Below are positions 37,542 to 46,189 of a stretch of 64,000 nucleotides of DNA, in pieces. The stretch spans positions 1-64,000 of the forward strand of contig JAILCI010000020.1 of assembly GCA_024686335.1 (NCBI GenBank). Reading direction: 5' to 3'. Made by a program: the position numbers and the translations under genes. Each line of letters starts with the position of its first letter. Position 1 is the stretch's first letter. This DNA is from Bacteroidales bacterium (GTDB lineage: Bacteria; Bacteroidota; Bacteroidia; Bacteroidales; WCHB1-69). A model generated the notes under the pieces. It was not told the DNA's origin. It made no database searches and worked only from the letters and a program-made list of their open reading frames with translations.

Positions 37542-40208
37542 TTAGTGGGCATCAAACCAACTATGACCGTCGTTAATGTCCACATCTAACGGCACATCGA
37601 GTTGCATAGCGTTCATCATCTCGCGACGGACGAGCTCGCGCATTGTGTCGAGTTCTTCTTTCAGCGTATCGAATACCAACTCATCGTGCACCTGCAGGAT
37701 CATACGACTGCGCAGTTGTAACTTGTCCATCTCCCGCTGAATGCGGATCATGGCTATTTTGATAAGATCGGCGGCAGTACCCTGTATCGGGGCATTGATA
37801 GCATTTCGCTCCGCCGATTTTCTCAAAATAGCGTTGTGAGCGTTGATATCCCGGATATAACGCCGTCTGCCCAACAAAGTCTCCACATAGAGATGCTCGC
37901 GGGCAAAATCCAATGTACTGTTCAAATAATCATTGATTTTCGGAAAACTCTTAAAGTAGTCCGCTATCAACTGGCGTGCCTCATACTGAGGAATCTGTAA
38001 TCTATCTGCAAGTCCGAAAGCAGAAATACCGTACAAAATGCCAAAGTTGACAGTCTTGGCATTGCGTCGCATGTCCTTGGTCACCTCCTCCTGCGGAACC
38101 CCATAGACATGAGCTGCCATGGAGGCGTGAATATCTTCATGGCGACGGAAAGTTTTAATCATCCGTTCATCACCACAGACATGTGCCACAATTCTCAGCT
38201 CAATCTGTGAATAGTCGGCTGCCAAAAGCACATGGTCGTCATCTGCCGCCACAAAGGCCTTGCGGATATCACGGCCACGCTCTGTACGGATGGGGATGTT
38301 CTGCAAATTTGGATTCACAGAACTTAAACGGCCCGTCGCCGTGATGGTCTGCGTGAAAGTAGTGTGTATACGCCCATCCTTAGGATTGATAAGGGCTGGC
38401 AACGCATCAATGTAGGTGGATTTCAGCTTAGAGAGTTTTCGCCACTCTAAAATTAATGGAACGATAGGGTGCTTCGGAGCCAACTTCAACAGCACCTCCT
38501 CGCCAGTTTGATATTGCTTGCTCTTGGTCAACTTGGCATTTTCAACAAGTCGGAGTTTCTCAAAGAGCACCTCGCCTAACTGCTTTGGAGAACCGATATT
38601 GAAGGTGACTCCAGCATACTCATATATCTGTTTTTCAATATCTTGCAGCTCCTGTTGCATCGCTTCGGAGTTCTTCTGCAATGTCGGCACATCCAACTTC
38701 ACACCGGCCATCTCCATGTTCGCCAAGACCGACGACAACGGCATCTCAACCTCCTCAAAAAGTTTTTGGAGGTCTCCCTCCTGAATAGCCTTAATGAGAA
38801 GAGGATATAATTGCACATACGCTCCCACACGCTCTAATGCGGACTGCTCTTGTGGTTGTTCGGGCTTAGTGAGCGTCGCCTCTAACATATATTCCACCAT
38901 CATCTCCAAAGTATGCTTGCTCTCCGGTTGAATAAGATAGTGTGCAATCAGCAAATCAAATATCTTCGCATTAGGTTTTATCTTAAAAACAGTTAAAAAC
39001 TTATAGGTCTGTTTGTAATCATACAGCGCCACTTCATGTTCCCCAGTAAAAATCCATGATAACAAGGCTTGATAATGACGATGTTCGCTCTCCACAAAAT
39101 GATAAAATCCTTCCGCCATGCCGGCCGTCAACACAAAACCCGCAATCCGGTTTTCTTTCATTATCCAATCAAAGAAGAGACGGTCTGACTTTTTCACAGA
39201 ATCCGGAAGATCTTCTAGACTAAAAAGTTGCGTTTTCTTTGCAAACCCTTGACAACATGGGAGTTCTTCCTCGTTTTGTTCTGTAGTTTGGGAGAAGAGA
39301 TCCACCTCATCGCTAGCACTGTCGCTAACTTTAAGATCTTTCAAAACTCGTTGGGTCAACGCTTTGAATTCCAGTTCTGCAAAGACAGCTTTCAATTCCG
39401 GAATATTGGGACTGGTTAGCGCCATCTGGTTGAAATCATAATCCAAAGGAACATCCAACATGATGGTTGCCAACTGTTTGGAAAGCAATGCCTGTTCTTT
39501 GTTCTCCATCAGCAAGTTACGCATTTTTTCATTCTCCTGGTCGGCGCCACGCTCATACATTTCCTCAATAGAGTGATAGGTGGCAAGTAGTTTCTGTGCC
39601 CTCACCTGACCGATTCCCGGAACTCCTGGAATATTGTCCGAACTATCACCCCACAAACCCAACATATCTATCAGTTGTTCAGGATCTTCAATCTTATATT
39701 TTTCACAAACCTCCTTCACGCCTAAGATCTCCGCTGGCTGCCCAAACTTACCTGGTCTATAGAGATGAATATGCTCGGAAACCAACTGACCATAGTCTTT
39801 GTCGGAGGTAACCATATAGACCTCAAAACCTTCTATTTCAGCATGTTTTGCCAAACTGCCAACCACATCGTCAGCCTCGTAGCCATCCATAGAAACCATC
39901 GCTATGCGAAATGCTTCCAAGATACGCTTGATATAAGGAACGGACAGAATAATATCGTCAGGCGTGGCCTCACGGTTAGCTTTATAATTTTCAAACTCCG
40001 CATGACGAAAGGTGGGTGCACCTGTATCAAATGCCACTGCCACATGTGTCGGCTGCTCCTTCTTCAGAATCTCATACAGGGAATTCGTGAATCCTAATAT
40101 GGCAGAAGTGTTCAGCCCTTTGGTAGTATAGCGCGGACTCTTCATCATAGCATAATATGCCCTGAATATCAAGCCCATGGCATCGATAAGGTATAATTTC
40201 TTCTTCAT
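37542..40208 (-). CDS. polA: DNA polymerase I, proofreading site apparently degenerate
   Basis: Gap-filling and Okazaki-fragment polymerase, 888 residues. The 5'-3' nuclease domain (about 1-290) has LIDAMGLIFRAYYA, SMDGYEADDVVGSLA, VTSDKDYGQLV and GLWGDSSDNIPGVPGIG. The polymerase domain (about 520-888) has motif A ADYSQIELRI, motif B RRNAKTVNFGILYGISAFGLA and motif C QVHDELVFD. The middle domain keeps the fold but shows RLFFDWIMKE where active enzymes have FDxET, and no obvious Asp in place of the third metal ligand, so 3'-5' exonuclease activity is probably lost, as in Taq polymerase. It is tail to tail with ssb. Confidence 0.96.
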   Translation of the reverse strand: MKKKLYLIDAMGLIFRAYYAMMKSPRYTTKGLNTSAILGFTNSLYEILKKEQPTHVAVAFDTGAPTFRHAEFENYKANREATPDDIILSVPYIKRILEAFRIAMVSMDGYEADDVVGSLAKHAEIEGFEVYMVTSDKDYGQLVSEHIHLYRPGKFGQPAEILGVKEVCEKYKIEDPEQLIDMLGLWGDSSDNIPGVPGIGQVRAQKLLATYHSIEEMYERGADQENEKMRNLLMENKEQALLSKQLATIMLDVPLDYDFNQMALTSPNIPELKAVFAELEFKALTQRVLKDLKVSDSASDEVDLFSQTTEQNEEELPCCQGFAKKTQLFSLEDLPDSVKKSDRLFFDWIMKENRIAGFVLTAGMAEGFYHFVESEHRHYQALLSWIFTGEHEVALYDYKQTYKFLTVFKIKPNAKIFDLLIAHYLIQPESKHTLEMMVEYMLEATLTKPEQPQEQSALERVGAYVQLYPLLIKAIQEGDLQKLFEEVEMPLSSVLANMEMAGVKLDVPTLQKNSEAMQQELQDIEKQIYEYAGVTFNIGSPKQLGEVLFEKLRLVENAKLTKSKQYQTGEEVLLKLAPKHPIVPLILEWRKLSKLKSTYIDALPALINPKDGRIHTTFTQTITATGRLSSVNPNLQNIPIRTERGRDIRKAFVAADDDHVLLAADYSQIELRIVAHVCGDERMIKTFRRHEDIHASMAAHVYGVPQEEVTKDMRRNAKTVNFGILYGISAFGLADRLQIPQYEARQLIADYFKSFPKINDYLNSTLDFAREHLYVETLLGRRRYIRDINAHNAILRKSAERNAINAPIQGTAADLIKIAMIRIQREMDKLQLRSRMILQVHDELVFDTLKEELDTMRELVRREMMNAMQLDVPLDVDINDGHSWFDAH

Positions 40209-40277
40209 TGTGTTAATTTTTATAAATATCTATCCTTCCATGTCATGAATAATGACCTCTCCATCAAACAACTCATC

Positions 40278-40310
40278 ACTCATAACTGAAAACTTTCAAC
40301 TGTCAACTAT
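40278..40310 (-). repeat. Intergenic 33-base repeat, copy 1
   Basis: Matches 41188-41220 at 28 of 33 positions; both contain AACTGTCAACTAT and both end within 5 bases of the stop codon of a minus-strand gene. Confidence 0.7.
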
Positions 40311-40314
40311 CAAC

Positions 40315-40986
40315 TCACTTCTGGTAGTTCCTAGCCCCAAAAATAGCACTGCCTACACGGATGAAGGTGCTCCCCTCTTCAATGGCAATCGGATAGTCAT
40401 CAGTCATACCCATAGAGATTTCTTTAAACTCTTCATTGCCAGCAAAAAACTCTGTTTTAAGACTTTGGAAGATGTCATGCAACTGGTGGAACTCGCGTCT
40501 TACCTGTTCCATATCTTCAGTAAAGGTGGCCATACCCATCACACCGCAAATCTTCACATTGTGCAGTGTCGGGAAAACATCGCCCTGCAACATGGCACGG
40601 CACTCATCCAACAGAAAGCCGAACTTTGTGCTCTCTTCGGCTATGTGGAACTGGAGCAGACAGGGAATCACCCTCTGGTTCTTCTCGGCTAACTTATTGA
40701 CCTCCACCAACAAAGATTCACTATCAATGCTATGAATCATCGTCACAAAGGGAGCAATATATTTGATTTTGTTAGTCTGCAGGTGACCGATAAAATGCCA
40801 TTGGATATCTTGGGGTAGCACCTCATGCTTGGCCTTCATCTCTTGGGCCTTATTCTCGCCGAAGAGCCGTTGACCTTCATTGTAAAGAAGTTGGATATCT
40901 TCCGCCGGTTTTGTTTTAGAAACTGCAATCAGGCGTGTGGTTGCAGGCAGTTGTTTTTTAATCTCGTAATATTTTTCAATGTTCAT
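40315..40986 (-). CDS. YggS/PLPBP family pyridoxal phosphate-binding protein
   Basis: PLP homeostasis protein of 223 residues with a single alanine-racemase-like TIM barrel. The PLP Lys is in LIAVSKTKP; other family blocks are RLFGENKAQEM, WHFIGHLQTNKIKYI, GVMGMATF and the phosphate-binding ISMGMTDDYPIAIEEGSTFIRVGSAIFG. No enzyme activity is established for the family. It lies upstream of polA with 106 bases between, including a repeat copy. Confidence 0.95.
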   Translation of the reverse strand: MNIEKYYEIKKQLPATTRLIAVSKTKPAEDIQLLYNEGQRLFGENKAQEMKAKHEVLPQDIQWHFIGHLQTNKIKYIAPFVTMIHSIDSESLLVEVNKLAEKNQRVIPCLLQFHIAEESTKFGFLLDECRAMLQGDVFPTLHNVKICGVMGMATFTEDMEQVRREFHQLHDIFQSLKTEFFAGNEEFKEISMGMTDDYPIAIEEGSTFIRVGSAIFGARNYQK

Positions 40987-41018
40987 AACGACTCCTTTAT
41001 CTTAACGATAAAAACGTG

Positions 41019-41026
41019 CAAAGGTA
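41019..41026 (-). promoter_or_regulatory. -7 element of the YggS-type gene
   Basis: TACCTTTG on the minus strand, 33 bases before the start codon. Confidence 0.5.
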
Positions 41027-41187
41027 AATAAATTTGTTGAAATGTTGAATCTTTGAAATTGATTGTTTATGAAACTATGAAGTTATTAAGATATTAAATC
41101 ATAAAGGATATTACCTTATATCTCAAAGCAACTAAGGCTTTTTTAATTAATTGTTAATCATTGATTTATCGAAAAAAGGACCACTCA

Positions 41188-41220
41188 ACTCGTAACTGAA
41201 AACCGATAACTGTCAACTAT
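41188..41220 (-). repeat. Intergenic 33-base repeat, copy 2
   Basis: Second copy of the element at 40278-40310, ending 3 bases from the priA stop. Confidence 0.7.
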
Positions 41221-41222
41221 TT

Positions 41223-43736
41223 TCACGCGTCCACATTGATAACACACCTAACCTTCTTGTAGGCTTTCTCCTGACGGAATGTATCGATGATGGCTTGTAG
41301 CTTTTGCTTGTACTCTGCCAAATGGTTGTCCTTAGGCAACTTGATCCAGAAATCCTGGATAAAGTAGTTCTGAATGCGGGCCACTAGTGGATATTCGGGA
41401 CCAAGGACACGGCGAGGGAACTCGGTGCGCAACAAGCCCGCCAGATAGTTGGCGGCATCTTTCACCACCTTATCTTCCGGATGTTTTAAGGAAAGCTTGA
41501 TAACGCGGACCACTGGCGGGAAGTGAAAATCTCGCCGCTCCTGAATCTGACTGTCGTACATAGCCCGGAAATCGTTCGTCTCTACATATTGCAATGCCGG
41601 ATGTTTGGGCTGGTAGGTCTGAATGATGACTTTACCGTCGAGTCCCTTTCGACCTGCGCGCCCACTCACCTGGGCAAGTAACTGAAATGCTCTTTCAAAA
41701 GCCCGGAAGTCGGGAAACGACAACAAAGCATCCGCATTGAGAATGCCCACCACACTCACACGGTCAAAATCCAAACCCTTGGTAACCATCTGAGTACCCA
41801 CGAGGATGTCGGTCCTGTGCTGCTCAAAATCGGTAATGATACGTTGGTAAGCATTCTTGGAACGAGTGGTATCAAGATCCATGCGAGCCACACGAGCGTC
41901 TGGAAACAACTCTGCCAAAGCTTCCTCAATCTTCTCAGTACCAAAACCTTTCATAGATATATCGGTACTGTGACACGTCGGACACTCATGCGGCACTTCG
42001 ATAGCGTATCCGCAATAGTGGCATTTGAGTAAATTTGTGTTTTTATGATAGGTCAAAGTCACATCGCAGTATTTACAAGTAGGCATCGTCTCGCAAGTGT
42101 GACAAATCATACGCACCGCATAACCGCGACGGTTCTGAAAGAGAATAATCTGTTCTTTTCGGTCTAATGCTTCCGACATCTTCTCAATGAGAAAATCTGA
42201 GAAAACTCCGTGAACCTTATGCTGTTTGTGAGCCTCCGACATATTCACTGTCCAGATATCGGGCAACTTGCTATCTGCAAAACGTTCCATCAAGGTCACC
42301 AGACCATACTTGCCCTGCTCTACATTGTAAAAGCTTTCTAGCGAAGGTGTTGCGGTACCAAGCAGGACTTTGGATTTATGTATATTTCCTAACATGATGG
42401 CGCTGTCGCGCGCATGATAGCGCGGAGCAGGATCCTGTTGCTTATAGGAAGCATCGTGTTCCTCATCCACGATAATCAGACCCAAATTCTGATATGGGAG
42501 CAACAAAGCTGAGCGTGCACCGAGAATAAGTTGGTATTTTGAGGTGTCAAATCCCTGATCCTGCAACACTCTCGACCAGATCTCCACCCGTTCATATTCG
42601 TTGAATCGAGAGTGATAAACTCCCACTTTCTCACCGAAATATTTGCGTAACCGATTTACTATCTGCGAGGTTAGAGCAATCTCAGGCAAAAGGTAAAGAA
42701 CCTGCTGACCTTTCTGCAATGCCTCAGCGATGAGTTTAATATAGATTTCTGTCTTTCCACTACCGGTGACGCCATATAGCAGAGTCACGGTATGGTCGTC
42801 AAATTGTGCCTTTATATCATCGAAAGCCCGTTGCTGGGCTGGAGAAAGCAAAATGTTGGAAACCTTATCCTCCGAAGAGCAGTCTACCAGTCGGGAAACG
42901 ACTCTCTCTTCAGTTATAAGGTATCCCTTTTTGAGCAAGGTCTGCCAACGGGCGGGAGTCACGGCCTCCACCTTCATCAGCTGACTCTTAGGAATCGCAG
43001 CCCGGAAATTATAAACGTTGCCCTCGCGCGCTTGCATCATGAAAGCCAGTAAAGCGTCAGACTGCTGAGCGGTCTTAGACGAAGCACTCAACGCATCCAG
43101 CAAGGCCATAAAGGGAGGCTCGGAAGCATACTCGTCAGCCAACCGTATGTAGGTCTCCTTTTTCGGCATATAGGGATTTCGAATCTCTTCGTCCGTCAGA
43201 ATCACCTTCTTCTCTACCAATGACTTAATGACTGGAAGAATTTTCTGAACTTGAACCAGTTTGGTCACTTCATCCACTGTCATGGCCTCGCGGTGAGCCA
43301 AGGCCTCCACGATCATCAACTCATATTCGTTCAAAATGGTAAGATCACCGTTGAAATCAGGGCGCAACTTGATTTTAGTCTCACTGGCCAACTTGAGTGC
43401 AGATGGAAGCGCACAGGCCATCACTTCTCCAAGGGTACACATGTAGTAGTCGGCAATCCATTTCCAAAGAGAAAGTTGTCGCTCAGAGATAATCGGACGC
43501 GGATCCATCACATCCAACACATATTTAGCTACCGTCTTGGGCGTATCGGTATGAACGCGGATTACCAATGCCGTATAGAGCTTACTACGACCGAACGGCA
43601 CTATGACCCGCTTGCCAAACGATACTGAGGACTCCAGTTCCTTCGGCACACGATATGTGAAGAGTGTCGCCACCGGCAATGGTAGCAGAACGTCTACAAA
43701 ATAGGTCTTGATTAAATCATTATCGTCCATCCGCAC
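41223..43736 (-). CDS. priA: Primosomal protein N' (replication restart helicase PriA)
   Basis: Superfamily 2 helicase that reloads the replisome at stalled forks, 837 residues. The N-terminal DNA-binding domain begins YFVDVLLPLPVATLFTYRVP; the helicase core has Walker A GVTGSGKTE (about 320), DEEH in IIVDEEHDASYKQ, and GTATPSLES; the zinc-binding insert has paired CxxC motifs (CHTC, CKYC, CHYC, CPTC); the C-terminal domain ends in VINVDA. The gene follows the periplasmic binding protein gene by 9 bases, so the two share a transcript despite unrelated roles. Confidence 0.97.
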   Translation of the reverse strand: MRMDDNDLIKTYFVDVLLPLPVATLFTYRVPKELESSVSFGKRVIVPFGRSKLYTALVIRVHTDTPKTVAKYVLDVMDPRPIISERQLSLWKWIADYYMCTLGEVMACALPSALKLASETKIKLRPDFNGDLTILNEYELMIVEALAHREAMTVDEVTKLVQVQKILPVIKSLVEKKVILTDEEIRNPYMPKKETYIRLADEYASEPPFMALLDALSASSKTAQQSDALLAFMMQAREGNVYNFRAAIPKSQLMKVEAVTPARWQTLLKKGYLITEERVVSRLVDCSSEDKVSNILLSPAQQRAFDDIKAQFDDHTVTLLYGVTGSGKTEIYIKLIAEALQKGQQVLYLLPEIALTSQIVNRLRKYFGEKVGVYHSRFNEYERVEIWSRVLQDQGFDTSKYQLILGARSALLLPYQNLGLIIVDEEHDASYKQQDPAPRYHARDSAIMLGNIHKSKVLLGTATPSLESFYNVEQGKYGLVTLMERFADSKLPDIWTVNMSEAHKQHKVHGVFSDFLIEKMSEALDRKEQIILFQNRRGYAVRMICHTCETMPTCKYCDVTLTYHKNTNLLKCHYCGYAIEVPHECPTCHSTDISMKGFGTEKIEEALAELFPDARVARMDLDTTRSKNAYQRIITDFEQHRTDILVGTQMVTKGLDFDRVSVVGILNADALLSFPDFRAFERAFQLLAQVSGRAGRKGLDGKVIIQTYQPKHPALQYVETNDFRAMYDSQIQERRDFHFPPVVRVIKLSLKHPEDKVVKDAANYLAGLLRTEFPRRVLGPEYPLVARIQNYFIQDFWIKLPKDNHLAEYKQKLQAIIDTFRQEKAYKKVRCVINVDA

Positions 43737-43745
43737 CTCCGCCCA

Positions 43746-44876
43746 TTAATAGGTTGCCGGCAGGATGGTGTTGTCCAACACCTGCAGAAATTGAACGTTG
43801 ACATTCTCGTAACCACCGTCTGGATGCTTGTCGAGAATAAAATAATAGCCCAAAGGATTCACCTTTACTTGGTCTGGATCCATATTATGCAGGATCAACT
43901 CAACAAAATAACGAGTGACATCGTATCCCTGAAAAGCAAAATTTTTCAAGGTCGGAATCGTGTTGAACTGCTTGATATAATTATAGATAAAAAGCTCTGT
44001 CTGTTCACTTTCAAAGTCCACATAATAATCAGAGAAGAAATGCAAGTTCAACTTGTCATAATACTCCACATCGTATGTATTAGAACTGATCCATGTCTCA
44101 GGCACAATCATCAGCAAATGCTCCGGATCCACTTTCTTGCCAGAATAAAGCAATCTTTGGGATAGCGTCAGGCTCAACGCTTCTCCTTGATGCATCACCA
44201 CGAGCACATTGTGTAAGTCGGAACTCATCGAATTAAGTACACCTTGCAATGTGTGAACAGTTTTGAAAGGAATATTATGAGTAGTAAAATAGCTGGAATA
44301 AGCCTTGTACTCTAAGTTTTTCTTTGCAGAATCAGTGTATAAAACTATTTGATGATTTGGAATGTTATCCAACATGAACGCAAGTGTGGCAGGTGTGGCC
44401 TCATCGGCCGGTGTCAACTTATATACGTACTCATTTCCTTCCAAAATATCGTCACGGGAGGTGAAAGGATTCACTATCGGTACTTGATAATTTTTGGCAT
44501 AGTGAGCCGCTATTTGAAAAAGATCGCTGAACAATGGAGCAATAATCAGATCAACCCTCTCCATCAAACTCTTATCATCCATAATCTGACGCAATTTTGT
44601 CTCGTTGTTGGTGATGTCACGCACCACAATCTCCAACGGAACTCCCTGCTCTTCATACTCTTGCAACGCTATCTGCGCTCCTCCCCAAAACCCCATCATC
44701 TGAAACGACGGAATATTATTCAACTCTTTGCCATACTTGACATTTACAATATCAGTCTCATTATAAGTGGAGGAGTAAAAAGGTATCAAAAAGAGTACTG
44801 TCTTTACCTGCTGCGCCATTACGGGCAGAGAAAAACAGCACAACAGCATCCATATAAAGATTCTTTTCCCTTTCAT
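43746..44876 (-). CDS. Type 1 periplasmic-binding-fold protein
   Basis: Exported protein of 376 residues with the Leu/Ile/Val-receptor fold; in Bacteroidota such stand-alone proteins may sense or act on the cell wall (LpoA-like) rather than feed a transporter, and no ABC transporter genes are near. From ATG 44876 a signal peptide (FIWMLLCCFSLPVMAQQ) leads into VLFLIPFYSS, a lobe with RVDLIIAPLFSD and IVNPFTSRDD, and FAFQGYDVTRYFVELIL near the end. The track start at 44903 adds nine residues without signal-peptide character. Ligand unknown. Confidence 0.85.
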   Translation of the reverse strand: MKGKRIFIWMLLCCFSLPVMAQQVKTVLFLIPFYSSTYNETDIVNVKYGKELNNIPSFQMMGFWGGAQIALQEYEEQGVPLEIVVRDITNNETKLRQIMDDKSLMERVDLIIAPLFSDLFQIAAHYAKNYQVPIVNPFTSRDDILEGNEYVYKLTPADEATPATLAFMLDNIPNHQIVLYTDSAKKNLEYKAYSSYFTTHNIPFKTVHTLQGVLNSMSSDLHNVLVVMHQGEALSLTLSQRLLYSGKKVDPEHLLMIVPETWISSNTYDVEYYDKLNLHFFSDYYVDFESEQTELFIYNYIKQFNTIPTLKNFAFQGYDVTRYFVELILHNMDPDQVKVNPLGYYFILDKHPDGGYENVNVQFLQVLDNTILPATY

Positions 44877-44920
44877 ATTGAACGTTCTTAACAGACCGGG
44901 CAAACTTTCATTTGCAACCG

Positions 44921-44928
44921 CAAAAATA
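44921..44928 (-). promoter_or_regulatory. -7 element of the binding protein-priA unit
   Basis: TATTTTTG on the minus strand, 45 bases before the start codon at 44876. Confidence 0.6.
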
Positions 44929-45039
44929 ATAAAAATGATACAATATTATGGAACCATTTTTTCTTTCTCCACAAAAGCCATTTTTAAATTAGAAAATTGT
45001 AATAAATAAATATTTCGTTTTGTTTTATTTAAAAAATAC

Positions 45040-45070
45040 TTGACAAAATTTTCTTTCTCTTGTATCTTTG
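45040..45070 (+). promoter_or_regulatory. Promoter of the nuclease-fold gene
   Basis: TTG, a 20-base spacer and TATCTTTG match the full Bacteroidota consensus. The start proposed by the ORF track (45040) would lie in the promoter, so the ATG at 45094 is used. Confidence 0.8.
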
Positions 45071-45093
45071 CCTTTCAGAAAACAAATGAAACT

Positions 45094-46122
45094 ATGAAAA
45101 AACTCTTTATTCTCGTTTTACTATCCGTTATTATAAAATATGCTGTTTCACAGACATTAGACACCTGTATCATAGCTTTTTACAATGTGGAAAATCTCTT
45201 TCACCCTTCCGATGATTCCCTAACTCGTGACGAAGATTTCACCCCAACAGGACTGTATCATTGGTCATACGCCAAATACTATAGGAAAATCCAGAATGTT
45301 GGAAAGGTTTTTGTGGCAATGGGCGAAGGAAAACCGCCCTATATCATAGGTTTGGCTGAGATAGAAAACGAACAGGTACTCAAAGATTTATGCTATCGGT
45401 CGCCAATAAAAAATTATCACTACCGATATGTTCACTATGACTCGCCAGACCGGCGCGGAGTGGATGTGGCGTTGTTATATCGTGACAGTTGTGTAACAAT
45501 TCTCAGAGCAGAGAAGATTCCAATAGTATTTCCTTTTGAGCCAGAAACACGCAATCGAGACCTTCTTTATGTCCTCGTCCAATTTGCCAACAAAGATTCG
45601 CTTCATCTGCTCGTCAACCACTGGACTTCGCGCTTTGGAGGATTCGCTGCCACCATTCCCAAAAGAAACTATTATGCTGACGTAGCTCGCCAACGAGTGG
45701 ATTCTATCCTCACTATTGAACCAAATGCCAAAATTTTACTGATGGGCGACTTCAACGACTACTGTACCGACGAAAGCATGGAGATGCACCTCCGCGCTAG
45801 CCGCTTCGTCGACACCACTCAAACCGACACGCTCTTTAATTTAATGTATTACTTCTTGAAACTCAACAACGTAGGATCTCACAAACATGAAGATTTTTGG
45901 GGTTGTCTAGACCAGCTGATAGTATCCAATGCGCTACTTTTTGACCGCGGTCACCTCCACATCGTAGGACGGACTCCTCATATCTACGACGCTCCTTTTC
46001 TGCTCGTACCAGATGAAAAATACGGTGGGGTTAAGAACTACCGCACTTACCTAGGACCTCGATATATCGGCGGATTTGCTGATCACCTTCCCGTCTACCT
46101 TCGCATTGCACTTTCGCCATAA
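45094..46122 (+). CDS. Exported endonuclease/exonuclease/phosphatase family protein
   Basis: Metal-dependent phosphodiesterase fold, 342 residues, with a signal peptide (MKKLFILVLLSVIIKYAVSQ), so it acts outside the cytoplasm. Active-site landmarks are FYNVENLF (metal-binding Asn), LAEIEN (metal-binding Glu), RRGVDVALLYR, the catalytic LVNHWTSRFGG and MGDFND, and GGFADHLPVYL near the end with the general-base His. The substrate may be nucleic acid, a sugar phosphate or a lipid phosphate; the sequence does not decide. Bacteroidota often carry several such secreted proteins. Confidence 0.92.
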   Translation: MKKLFILVLLSVIIKYAVSQTLDTCIIAFYNVENLFHPSDDSLTRDEDFTPTGLYHWSYAKYYRKIQNVGKVFVAMGEGKPPYIIGLAEIENEQVLKDLCYRSPIKNYHYRYVHYDSPDRRGVDVALLYRDSCVTILRAEKIPIVFPFEPETRNRDLLYVLVQFANKDSLHLLVNHWTSRFGGFAATIPKRNYYADVARQRVDSILTIEPNAKILLMGDFNDYCTDESMEMHLRASRFVDTTQTDTLFNLMYYFLKLNNVGSHKHEDFWGCLDQLIVSNALLFDRGHLHIVGRTPHIYDAPFLLVPDEKYGGVKNYRTYLGPRYIGGFADHLPVYLRIALSP

Positions 46123-46157
46123 TTGCAAGCCTATGTGTCACATTCCCATAATTTTAT

Positions 46158-46165
46158 TACTTTTG
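46158..46165 (+). promoter_or_regulatory. -7 element of the MORN-repeat gene
   Basis: TACTTTTG 24 bases before the chosen ATG at 46190, inside the longer ORF of the track. Confidence 0.6.
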
Positions 46166-46189
46166 CACTTTCTTTTACAACTATCTATT

